Source of the DNA: Alistipes sp.
Lineage (GTDB): Bacteria; Bacteroidota; Bacteroidia; Bacteroidales; Rikenellaceae
NCBI GenBank assembly: GCA_020026415.1
Contig: JAHHQL010000011.1
Span: 1-64,000, forward strand
Length of the DNA: 64,000 nt
Direction: 5' to 3'
Shown: piece by piece, positions 16,944-25,185 of the stretch
Layout: the number at the start of each line of letters is the position of its first letter
Position numbering within the stretch: the first letter of the stretch is position 1
Notes under the pieces: generated by a model
Seen by the model: only the letters and a program-made list of their open reading frames with translations
What the model was told of the DNA's origin: nothing
Database searches by the model: none
Translations under genes and position numbers: made by a program

Positions 16944-17360
16944 ATGGACGAAATACAAGATGAAATCATCGAAGAGTTTTCGGTGTTTGACGACTGGTTG
17001 GACAAATACGACTATCTGATCGAACTCTCGGACGATCTTCCCGCAATTGCACCCGAACACCGCACCGATTCCTACAAGATTCACGGATGTCAGTCGAGCG
17101 TCTGGATTGATGCCCGCATGGAGGGAGACAAGATCCGCTATACGGCCGACAGCGATGCCATCATCACCAAGGGCATCATCGCCCTGTTGATCCGCGTGAT
17201 GGACAACCGCACCCCACAGGAGATCATCGACATGAATCTCTACTTCATTGATGCCATCGGACTGAGTGCCAATCTGTCTCCGACCCGATCGAACGGTCTT
17301 GCCGCAATGGTCAAACAGATGAAACTCTACGCCGTGGCTTTCTCCGGCAAGACGGAATAA
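16944..17360 (+). CDS. sufE: SufE-family cysteine-desulfuration protein
   Basis: 138 residues. SufE accepts persulfide sulfur from the cysteine desulfurase SufS and passes it to the SufBCD scaffold. The acceptor cysteine is C49 in the characteristic loop KIHGCQSSVW. The rest of the fold (N-terminal helix IIEEFSVFDDW, C-terminal LSPTRSNGL) is complete. It is cytoplasmic. It sits 25 bases after the phosphatase-like gene and 35 before the SufT-like gene; SufS and SufBCD are not in the window. Confidence 0.93.
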   Translation: MDEIQDEIIEEFSVFDDWLDKYDYLIELSDDLPAIAPEHRTDSYKIHGCQSSVWIDARMEGDKIRYTADSDAIITKGIIALLIRVMDNRTPQEIIDMNLYFIDAIGLSANLSPTRSNGLAAMVKQMKLYAVAFSGKTE

Positions 17361-17395
17361 CCCGATGTGCGCCACACACAGAAACAAGAAAGAAA

Positions 17396-17716
17396 ATGAC
17401 ACCTCAGGAAATATTGAAAGTCGAGCAGGACATCATCCTGACACTCAAAAACATATACGACCCGGAAATCCCCGTAAACATCTACGACTTGGGATTGATC
17501 TACGAGATCGACTACACCCCCGATCAGGTAGCCAACATCCGTATGACACTGACCGCCCCCAACTGTCCGATGGCCGACATGCTGGTCGAGGACGTCAATA
17601 TCCAAGTGGGCAAGGTGAAGGGCGTAAAATCAGTCAATGTGATTCTGACATTCGATCCCGTATGGGATAAAAGCATGATGTCGGAAGAGGCTCTCATCGA
17701 GTTGAACATGCTCTAA
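17396..17716 (+). CDS. SufT/MIP18-family (DUF59) iron-sulfur assembly factor
   Basis: 106 residues forming a single DUF59 domain. The diagnostic YDPEIPVNIYDLGLIY, the MTLTAPNCPMAD segment with the conserved Cys, and the terminal FDPVWDKSMMSEEA are all present. In bacteria with SUF systems, SufT-type proteins help mature Fe-S proteins; the eukaryotic MIP18 relative works in cytosolic Fe-S targeting. The direct neighbour SufE supports this reading over the phenylacetate-degradation (PaaD) branch of the same family. It is cytoplasmic and 13 bases from the DUF2851 gene. Confidence 0.9.
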   Translation: MTPQEILKVEQDIILTLKNIYDPEIPVNIYDLGLIYEIDYTPDQVANIRMTLTAPNCPMADMLVEDVNIQVGKVKGVKSVNVILTFDPVWDKSMMSEEALIELNML

Positions 17717-17729
17717 ACACTCCCGCAAG

Positions 17730-18689
17730 ATGGATCCGGAACGCCGACAAAGAATGATCAACCGCCTGCAGGCAGGTGCTTCAAACCTCTCCTGCAGCGG
17801 TTATCTCCATTCGCTCGGATCACTGCATCGTTACGATCTTTTTCTGAATCTGATTTTCGATCGTCTGCAACGCAAAATCCGCATGGTCGAGGAACTCTAC
17901 AAGGAATCGACCGAGAATTGGAACCAGACATTCTACCTGCTTTACTTCCGCACGCTGGGCGACAGCATCAACCAACAGACCTACCTCGAACTGGCACGCC
18001 GTGTGCCTTACAAAATCATTTTGCGCGAACGCACCACACCTCTCACCGCAGAAGCGATGCTGTTGGGGACGTCGGGTCTTTTGGACAACTACGAAGATGA
18101 CGATCACACGATGCGCCTCCGCCATACGTTCGAACACCTCTCCGCCAAATACGAAATCTCCCCGCTGTCCCCCGATGCGTGGAATCTTGCGACCATCCGC
18201 CCCGTCAATCATCCCGTGCTGCGTCTGGCCGAAGCCGCCGAATTTTTCCGACAGGACGAGTTTATGCTCGACCGCATCATGCGTTGCCGTAACGAAGAAG
18301 ATGTGCGCAATCTGTTCTGCATCGACGCACCAGACTACTGGCTGACACATTTCGTGCCGGGTTCTCCGAGCGACGAACGCCCCAAACGCATCGGCAAATT
18401 CAAGGCCGACATCATCGGCATCAATCTGGTTTCAATTCTTCAGTTCGCCTACGGCAGTTATATGAGCAAGGACTACCTGAGGGACAGCGCATTGGAACTT
18501 TTGGAGCATATCCCTGCGGAGGATAACCGCTACATCCGTGCTTGGTACAATGCGGGAGGTGTCCGGGCTCGCAATTCGTTCGAATCGCAGGCTCTGCTCC
18601 AACTTTCGACCCAATATTGCGCCCAAAAACGTTGTGAGGAATGTCCCGTGGGTCGCCGAATCTTAAAAACCATCGAGAAAGATTGCTAA
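17730..18689 (+). CDS. DUF2851-family protein, short form with C-terminal Cys cluster
   Basis: 319 residues. The middle and end match DUF2851 as I know it: the NWNQTFYLLYFRTLG region, the ARRVPYKII stretch, and the ending FESQALLQLSTQYCAQKRC then ECPVGRRI. Typical members run to about 420 residues and begin with a domain having a conserved AGPDF...GNVEIH pattern reminiscent of PD-(D/E)XK nucleases; that domain is not present here and no frame upstream encodes it. Cys at 297, 302, 305 and 319 could bind zinc or an Fe-S cluster. The gene follows SufE and SufT by only 13 bases. Function unknown. Confidence 0.75.
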   Translation: MDPERRQRMINRLQAGASNLSCSGYLHSLGSLHRYDLFLNLIFDRLQRKIRMVEELYKESTENWNQTFYLLYFRTLGDSINQQTYLELARRVPYKIILRERTTPLTAEAMLLGTSGLLDNYEDDDHTMRLRHTFEHLSAKYEISPLSPDAWNLATIRPVNHPVLRLAEAAEFFRQDEFMLDRIMRCRNEEDVRNLFCIDAPDYWLTHFVPGSPSDERPKRIGKFKADIIGINLVSILQFAYGSYMSKDYLRDSALELLEHIPAEDNRYIRAWYNAGGVRARNSFESQALLQLSTQYCAQKRCEECPVGRRILKTIEKDC

Positions 18690-18712
18690 ATCGCAAAAAA
18701 TGATTACTTTTG
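18683..18712 (+). promoter_or_regulatory. promoter of secA
   Basis: TTG (18683-18685) and TACTTTTG (18705-18712) are separated by 19 bases. The -33 element overlaps the last codons of the DUF2851 gene. The leader to the secA ATG is about 50 bases. Confidence 0.75.
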
Positions 18713-18765
18713 TAGGATTTAGCATGTGTTTTGAAATTTTATAGAAAATACAAAAAAGCATATAT

Positions 18766-21700
18766 ATGGATATCTTAGCAAGTTTGATCAAGGCAGTCTT
18801 CGGTTCCAAGGCCGACAAGGACCGCAAGCAGATTGAACCTTACGTACAAAAAATCAAAGCGATTTACCCCTCGATTTCTGCGCTGACCAACGACGAGTTG
18901 CGTGCACACAGCGAAGCACTCAAGAAGCAGATCGCCGACTACATCGCAGGCGACGAAGCCCATATCGTGGAGCAGAAAGTGATCCTCGAAAAGGCAGAAA
19001 CCCCGCTTTCGGAGAAAGAGAAGATCTCGAAGGACATTGAGGATACGGTCAAGCGAATCGACGACAAGATCGAGGAGATACTTGACAGGATCCTTCCCGA
19101 AGCATTCGCCATCATGAAGGATACGGCTCGCCGTTTTGCCGAAAACGAGGAGGTGGTTGTCACGGCCAACGATTTCGATCGCATGCTGGCTGTCACCAAG
19201 GATTTCGTCCGCATTGAGGGCGACAAAGCCATTTATGCCAACCATTGGACGGCAGGCGGTAACGACATCAAGTGGGATATGGTCCACTACGACGTCCAGC
19301 TGTTCGGCGGTGTCGTACTGCACAAGGGCAAGATCGCCGAGATGGCAACCGGTGAAGGTAAGACACTGGTCGCCACCCTTCCCGTATTCCTGAATGCACT
19401 CGCAAAAAAAGGCGTACACATCGTCACCGTCAATAACTATCTGGCACAGCGTGACTCGGAGTGGATGGGCCCGATGTACGAGTTCCACGGATTGTCGGTG
19501 GCTTGTATCGACAACACGCGCCCCAATTCCGAAGAACGACGTCGCGCCTACAATGCCGACATTACTTTCGGTACGAACAACGAGTACGGTTTCGACTACC
19601 TGCGTGACAACATGTGCTCCTCGCCGAAAGATCTCGTACAGCGCAAACACCACTACGCCATCGTCGATGAGGTGGACTCCGTATTGATCGACGATGCCCG
19701 TACGCCGTTGATCATTTCGGGCCCCGTTCCCAAGGGCGACGACCAACTTTTCGAAGAGTATCGCCCCTCGATCGAACATCTGTATAACATGCAGAAGAAC
19801 TTGGTCACTTCGCTGCTGTCCGAGTCGCGTCAGTTGATATCCGAGGGTAAGACCGAAGAGGGAGGTGTCAAGTTGTTCCGTGCCCACAAGGGTCTTCCCA
19901 AGTACAAACCGCTGATCAAGTTCCTGTCGGAGACGGGTGTCAAATCGCTGATGCAGAAGACCGAGAACACCTACATGCAGGACAACAACCGCCGCATGCC
20001 GGAGATCACGGATGATCTGTATTTTGTCATCGATGAGAAACTCAATTCGGTCGAACTGACCGACAAGGGTCACGAAGCCCTCTCGAAATACTTCAACGAG
20101 GACAAGTTCTTCGTACTTCCCGACATCGGTGCCGAAATCGCCGAGTTGGAAAAATCCGAACTTTCGGACGAGGAACGCGCCCAGAAACGCGATGCGGTGA
20201 TCAACGACTATTCGATCAAATCGGAGCGTGTCCACACCGTCAATCAGTTGCTGAAGGCTTACGCCATGTTCGAGAAGGATGTCGAATATGTCGTGATGGA
20301 CAACAAAGTGAAGATCGTCGATGAGCAGACGGGTCGTATCCTCGAAGGCCGCCGTTATTCGGACGGGCTGCATCAGGCCATCGAGGCCAAGGAGGGCGTG
20401 AAGGTCGAGGCTGCAACCCAGACGTTCGCCACCATCACCCTCCAGAACTACTTCCGTATGTACCACAAGTTGGGCGGTATGACCGGTACGGCAGAAACTG
20501 AGGCATCGGAGTTCTGGAACATCTACAAACTCGATGTGGTGGTCATCCCGACCAACCGTCCCGTATTGCGTGAGGACCGTCAGGACTTGGTTTACAAAAC
20601 CAAGCGTGAAAAATACAACGCCGTCATCGAAGAGATCGTCCGCCTCGTAAAACAGGGTCGTCCCGTGCTGGTGGGTACGACTTCAGTCGAGATCTCCGAG
20701 TTGTTGAGCAAGATGTTGAAATTGCGCGGCATCCAGCACAACGTCCTAAACGCCAAGCAGCACCAGTTGGAGGCACAAATCGTTGCCGAGGCAGGTCGTG
20801 CAGGTCAGGTGACCATCGCCACCAATATGGCAGGTCGTGGTACCGACATTAAACTGACACCCGAAGTGAAAGCCGCCGGCGGTCTGGCCATCATCGGCAC
20901 GGAGCGTCACGAAAGCCGTCGTGTCGATCGTCAGTTGCGCGGTCGTGCCGGTCGTCAGGGCGACCCCGGATCATCGCAGTTCTTCGTATCGTTCGAGGAT
21001 GACCTGTTGCGTCTGTTCGGTTCGGGACGCATCGCCAAGATGATGGATCGTATGGGTCTTGAGGAAGGAGTTGCCATCCAAGCCGGAATGATGGGCAACG
21101 CCATCGAGCGCGCCCAGAAGAAGGTCGAAGAAAACAACTTCGGTATTCGTAAACGCCTGTTGGAGTACGATGACGTGATGAACTCGCAGCGTGAGGTAAT
21201 CTACACGCGCCGTCGCCACGCCCTGTACGGCGAAGGTCTGGAAATCGACCTGAACAACATCATGTACGACTTCGCCACCAATTTCGTCGATGAGAACAGC
21301 AACGTCGAATATGCCGATTTCCGTGTCGAATTGATCCGTCAGGTCGCCATCGAACCTTCGTTTGACGAAGCCGCTTACAAGTCGGCCAAACCGGAGGAAC
21401 TGACCGAGTGGATCGTCAAAGATTTGCAGGACACCTACAAACGTCACGCCAAGGCTGTCGCCGATCTGGTTCGTCCCGTCATGCAGAAGATCTACGAGGA
21501 CAAGGCCGACAACATGGAGTCGAGCATCTACTTCCCGCTGACCGATGGTCACATGGGTTACAATGTTCCCGTACAACTCCAGAAATGCAAGGATACGGAT
21601 GGTGGCGAGATCTATAAGGTATTCTCGAAAATCGTGATGTTCACGACCATCGATGATGCGTGGAGAGAGCATCTGCGTGATATGGACGACCTGCGTCAGA

Positions 21701-22068
21701 GCGTTCAAAACGCCACATACGAGCAGAAAGATCCGTTGTTGATCTATAAGTTCGAGTCGTTCGGTTTGTTCTCGAAAATGCTGATCAAAGTAAACCGCGA
21801 GGCTCTGGCCATTTTGAACAAGGCATACATTCCCGTTCAGCAACAGGATGCCGACGAGGTGAAACGCCGTCAGGAGGCACAGGCTCGCCAACGACAGATG
21901 GAAGCCGAAAAGATGCAGTTGTCGAGAATGCAGGCTGCCGCCAATGCAGGTCACGCCGAACGTCAGAAGACCATGCCGATCCACGTTGATAAGAAAATCG
22001 GCCGTAATGATCCCTGCCCCTGCGGATCGGGCAAGAAGTACAAGAACTGCTGCGGCAAGGGCTTGTAA
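18766..22068 (+). CDS. secA: preprotein translocase ATPase SecA
   Basis: 1100 residues, longer than E. coli SecA (901) as is usual in Bacteroidetes because of inserts in the first nucleotide-binding domain region. Key features: the Walker A motif ATGEGKTL, the DEVDSVLIDDARTPLIISG block, the second motor domain with TNMAGRGTDIKL and QLRGRAGRQGDPG, and the C-terminal zinc-binding tail DPCPCGSGKKYKNCCG. It drives protein export through SecYEG at the inner membrane. It has its own promoter and a 70-base gap to the dCMP deaminase gene. Confidence 0.99.
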   Translation: MDILASLIKAVFGSKADKDRKQIEPYVQKIKAIYPSISALTNDELRAHSEALKKQIADYIAGDEAHIVEQKVILEKAETPLSEKEKISKDIEDTVKRIDDKIEEILDRILPEAFAIMKDTARRFAENEEVVVTANDFDRMLAVTKDFVRIEGDKAIYANHWTAGGNDIKWDMVHYDVQLFGGVVLHKGKIAEMATGEGKTLVATLPVFLNALAKKGVHIVTVNNYLAQRDSEWMGPMYEFHGLSVACIDNTRPNSEERRRAYNADITFGTNNEYGFDYLRDNMCSSPKDLVQRKHHYAIVDEVDSVLIDDARTPLIISGPVPKGDDQLFEEYRPSIEHLYNMQKNLVTSLLSESRQLISEGKTEEGGVKLFRAHKGLPKYKPLIKFLSETGVKSLMQKTENTYMQDNNRRMPEITDDLYFVIDEKLNSVELTDKGHEALSKYFNEDKFFVLPDIGAEIAELEKSELSDEERAQKRDAVINDYSIKSERVHTVNQLLKAYAMFEKDVEYVVMDNKVKIVDEQTGRILEGRRYSDGLHQAIEAKEGVKVEAATQTFATITLQNYFRMYHKLGGMTGTAETEASEFWNIYKLDVVVIPTNRPVLREDRQDLVYKTKREKYNAVIEEIVRLVKQGRPVLVGTTSVEISELLSKMLKLRGIQHNVLNAKQHQLEAQIVAEAGRAGQVTIATNMAGRGTDIKLTPEVKAAGGLAIIGTERHESRRVDRQLRGRAGRQGDPGSSQFFVSFEDDLLRLFGSGRIAKMMDRMGLEEGVAIQAGMMGNAIERAQKKVEENNFGIRKRLLEYDDVMNSQREVIYTRRRHALYGEGLEIDLNNIMYDFATNFVDENSNVEYADFRVELIRQVAIEPSFDEAAYKSAKPEELTEWIVKDLQDTYKRHAKAVADLVRPVMQKIYEDKADNMESSIYFPLTDGHMGYNVPVQLQKCKDTDGGEIYKVFSKIVMFTTIDDAWREHLRDMDDLRQSVQNATYEQKDPLLIYKFESFGLFSKMLIKVNREALAILNKAYIPVQQQDADEVKRRQEAQARQRQMEAEKMQLSRMQAAANAGHAERQKTMPIHVDKKIGRNDPCPCGSGKKYKNCCGKGL

Positions 22069-22138
22069 CCTCTACGCAATCAGATTTTACGGAGGGTATG
22101 AGCCATGGGTTCTGCCCTCTTTTTTAGAACAGATTAAG

Positions 22139-22570
22139 ATGGGATATCAGGAAGAAAAACAACACCAACTGGATCTGCGCTACTTGAGAATGGCACGGAT
22201 TTGGGCAGAAAATTCCTATTGTGTCCGTCGTAAGGTGGGCGCACTGATCGTCAAGGACAAGATGATCATCTCGGACGGCTACAACGGCACCCCCTCAGGC
22301 TTTGAGAATGTGTGTGAGGACGGCGAAGGACATACCAAAGCCTATGTGCTTCATGCCGAGGCCAACGCCATCACCAAGGTTGCCAAATCGGCCAACAACT
22401 GCGACGGCTCGACCCTCTACGTGACGGCATCGCCCTGCTTGGAGTGTTCGAAACTGATCATTCAGGCAGGTATCAGGCGCGTGGTCTATTACGAGGAATA
22501 CCGCTCCGACGAGGGTCTGCAACTGCTGCGGAAGGTCGGCATCGAATGTGTGCAGTATTCCGATCTGTAA
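22139..22570 (+). CDS. dCMP deaminase / cytidine-deoxycytidylate deaminase family
   Basis: 143 residues. Zinc-dependent deaminase that makes dUMP from dCMP for thymidylate synthesis. The zinc and catalytic residues are in the HAEANAI motif and in SPCLECSKLII (PCxxC). The SDGYNGTPSGFENVCED stretch is typical of the dCMP deaminase/ComEB branch, not of tRNA or free-cytidine deaminases. The ATG at 22139 is chosen because an extension further upstream runs inside secA in another frame. A long perfect hairpin ends the transcript. Confidence 0.92.
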   Translation: MGYQEEKQHQLDLRYLRMARIWAENSYCVRRKVGALIVKDKMIISDGYNGTPSGFENVCEDGEGHTKAYVLHAEANAITKVAKSANNCDGSTLYVTASPCLECSKLIIQAGIRRVVYYEEYRSDEGLQLLRKVGIECVQYSDL

Positions 22571-22576
22571 CCATAA

Positions 22577-22612
22577 AAGAAGGAGTTTGACTTGCAGGTC
22601 AAACTCCTTCTT
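22577..22612. terminator. bidirectional terminator between dCMP deaminase and the GH2 gene
   Basis: A 15-bp perfect stem (AAGAAGGAGTTTGAC and complement), TTGCAG loop, with A-rich left and T-rich right flanks, between converging genes. Confidence 0.9.
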
Positions 22613-22632
22613 TATTAAAAAAATGCCGGCTT

Positions 22633-25185
22633 CTACTTATAGGTGGCACGAATGTGATTTAACTTCAAATTCAACTTCTCGCCCCGCTTGATTTCGGGCG
22701 ATGTGATCCGAATCACACGCTCCTCGCCGGGCAACAAATCGAAGAAATTATCCGAATAACGCACCCCCTGAATCGGACACTCGACAAAGAGATTCTTTAC
22801 CAATACGGGACTTGAAACCCGCACCTCACATTCACCGTTGCACACCCGCTGCGAGCAGGCGACTTCGACTTCGGGCAACTGCAAATTCTTGGTCTTGACG
22901 AAATAGTGGGTATCGACCACCTTCTCTCGTCCGTTCTCTGCAAGCGTCATCTTCAGGAAAGAGTTTTCGGGTTGCAATGCCCAATCCGCCAAATTCTCGA
23001 CAAGGATTCGCTGCGATTTGTTCGCCTCGGCCTTGCAACGGATCTCCTTCTGCTTTAACAAACGACCCTCAAAATCCAAAAGTTCCAACTTCAAACTCAG
23101 ATCCTCGGCATCCGTCAGTCGATCCGACAGAAGCCAGACCTCAAACGCTCCGTTCTCCTCCACAACACTGAACGTAAGGTCGCGGAATGCACGCCGCGCC
23201 TCATAATGCAATGCTTTCCAGTTGCCGTAATAGTCGATTCCCGACCACGACACCACCGGCCAACTGTCGTTCAACTGCCAGTAAAGCGTACCCATGCAGT
23301 AAGGCCTGTGACGGCGATGCGACTCGAAACCGCGACGCATGCCCTCGCCCTGCATCACCAGACCGACATAGACGAAATCCTCGAATTTCTCAGGCACGCG
23401 GTAATCGCGTGCCATATAGGTGCGGATCAGATCGTTCCCGATCGAACTCTTCTGATGTGCCGTCATGATCTCCGATTCCAAGGCATAAGCCTCTTCGGGT
23501 GCGAAGGTCGCAATGGTCTTCATTTCGGGAAAGGCTTGAAATCCAAATTCGCTCATAAAGCGCGGAATGTCCGTATCCAGACTCTCGAACGGCTTCTGAC
23601 CATACCACACGCCCCAGTTGTGGCTGTCGCCCACCGTCCATGTGGCGGGTCGTCCCCAATTGGCGACCATCGGCGAAGTGTGCATGTAGAAACGCCCCTC
23701 GTCCCAACGCGCCACGGCATCGGGCAGGAGTTTGCAGAACAACGTGTCGTAGCCCCGCTTCATACCCTCGAAAATCTTCGCATCATATTTCCGATTCCAG
23801 CCCCAATATTTCAGTCCTTCGGCAATCTCGTTGTTACCGCACCACATGGCAAGCGAGGGATGGTTTCTGAGGCAGATCAGATTGTATCGCGCCTCATCCT
23901 CGACCTGTTTCAGGAACAACTCGTCGTGGGGATAGGTCGTGCAGGCAAACATGAAATCCTGCCAAATCAAAATACCGTATTCGTCAGCCAAATCGTAGAA
24001 GAGGTCGCTTTCGTAAGTACCGCCACCCCACACGCGGATCATATTCATCCCCGCCTCGCGCACATCCTCGAACAGACGGCGGTAACGCTCCTCACCAACT
24101 GACGGCAGCAGCGCATCCTGCGGGATGTAGTTCGCCCCCTTGGCAAACATCGGGATGCCGTTCACCTCGAAGTAAAACGACTCGCCCTCGTTGTTGCACT
24201 CCTGTACGACACGCAATGTGCGAAGACCGATTCGACGCTCCTCCTCGGCCACCACGCACCCTTTGTGACGCACCTCGACCTTCACCTCATACAACGTCTG
24301 ATCACCCCATCCGTTGGGCATCCATCGCTTCGGATCGCGGATCGTCAGCGGGAGTTCCACCTCTCGATCAGCCTCTTCACAAGAGACGACCTCCTCACAA
24401 TAAGCCACCCGTTTTCCTCCGAGCAAACAATCGACCCCGACCTCCAAATCCGAAGGTCGGCCGATCCGTTGCAGAGCGACACGGCACATCAACTGCGCCT
24501 CGCGGTCGTCCAACGACTTCTGCTGTACATAGACATCGCCGATTCGGGCGACATCGCCAAACTCCAACCACACGGGACGCCACACGCCCATCGTGACCAT
24601 ACGAATACCCCAATCCCAGCCGTAACTGTAAGGGGCTTTACGTGTGTAGATACTGAGTTTTCCGCGGCGGTGGTCATTGTCGGCGGGATAATCGAACCCG
24701 TCGGCCTCACGGCGCGGCATCATCTCGCGGATCGGCGAACGAAACTCGATCTGAAGGTCATTCCGCCCCTCTCGAAGCAGAGGACGCACCTCCACCTCCC
24801 GACCCACGAACATATTGTCGCTTCGCAGGATCAACTCCCCGTTTAACCGCACCTCGGCATAGGTATCCAAGCCCTCAAAATGCAGTCGTGCCGACTCGTG
24901 CGCCAAATCACGGCGCGTAATCTCAAATGATCGACGGTACGACCAGTCGCGATCCTCAACCCACTGCACCCGCTCCTCGTTCATTCCGTAGAACGGATCG
25001 GGCAACAACCCGTGACGGATCAGATCCTGTTGCACGGTACCCGGCACCACGGCCTCAAGCCATCGGTCGGAACCGCGCTCGGCAAACTGCCATTTACCTC
25101 CTAAATTCATCTTTTTCGGACTCGCGCCCGACACAACCGACACACACCACATCAGCGCAACGAGCAAAAAGGTTTTACGTAACAT
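22633..25185 (-). CDS. secreted GH2 beta-mannosidase
   Basis: 850 residues with a signal peptide (about 1-20). It has the GH2 layout: N-terminal sugar-binding jelly roll, immunoglobulin-like domain, and TIM barrel with acid/base E453 in MWCGNNEIAEG and nucleophile E546 in FMSEFGFQAFP. The WQDFMFACTTYP and WGGGTYESDLFYDLADE segments are those of exo-beta-mannosidases, not beta-galactosidases or glucuronidases. It is probably periplasmic. Its ATG shares one base with the sialidase stop (TAATG), so translation is coupled. Removing the beta-mannose of N-glycan cores is the likely use next to a sialidase; plant mannan is an alternative. Confidence 0.9.
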   Translation of the reverse strand: MLRKTFLLVALMWCVSVVSGASPKKMNLGGKWQFAERGSDRWLEAVVPGTVQQDLIRHGLLPDPFYGMNEERVQWVEDRDWSYRRSFEITRRDLAHESARLHFEGLDTYAEVRLNGELILRSDNMFVGREVEVRPLLREGRNDLQIEFRSPIREMMPRREADGFDYPADNDHRRGKLSIYTRKAPYSYGWDWGIRMVTMGVWRPVWLEFGDVARIGDVYVQQKSLDDREAQLMCRVALQRIGRPSDLEVGVDCLLGGKRVAYCEEVVSCEEADREVELPLTIRDPKRWMPNGWGDQTLYEVKVEVRHKGCVVAEEERRIGLRTLRVVQECNNEGESFYFEVNGIPMFAKGANYIPQDALLPSVGEERYRRLFEDVREAGMNMIRVWGGGTYESDLFYDLADEYGILIWQDFMFACTTYPHDELFLKQVEDEARYNLICLRNHPSLAMWCGNNEIAEGLKYWGWNRKYDAKIFEGMKRGYDTLFCKLLPDAVARWDEGRFYMHTSPMVANWGRPATWTVGDSHNWGVWYGQKPFESLDTDIPRFMSEFGFQAFPEMKTIATFAPEEAYALESEIMTAHQKSSIGNDLIRTYMARDYRVPEKFEDFVYVGLVMQGEGMRRGFESHRRHRPYCMGTLYWQLNDSWPVVSWSGIDYYGNWKALHYEARRAFRDLTFSVVEENGAFEVWLLSDRLTDAEDLSLKLELLDFEGRLLKQKEIRCKAEANKSQRILVENLADWALQPENSFLKMTLAENGREKVVDTHYFVKTKNLQLPEVEVACSQRVCNGECEVRVSSPVLVKNLFVECPIQGVRYSDNFFDLLPGEERVIRITSPEIKRGEKLNLKLNHIRATYK

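Noticed and set aside
18775..20466. Open frame of 563 codons opposite secA
   Set aside because: Antisense shadow of secA; no recognisable domain.
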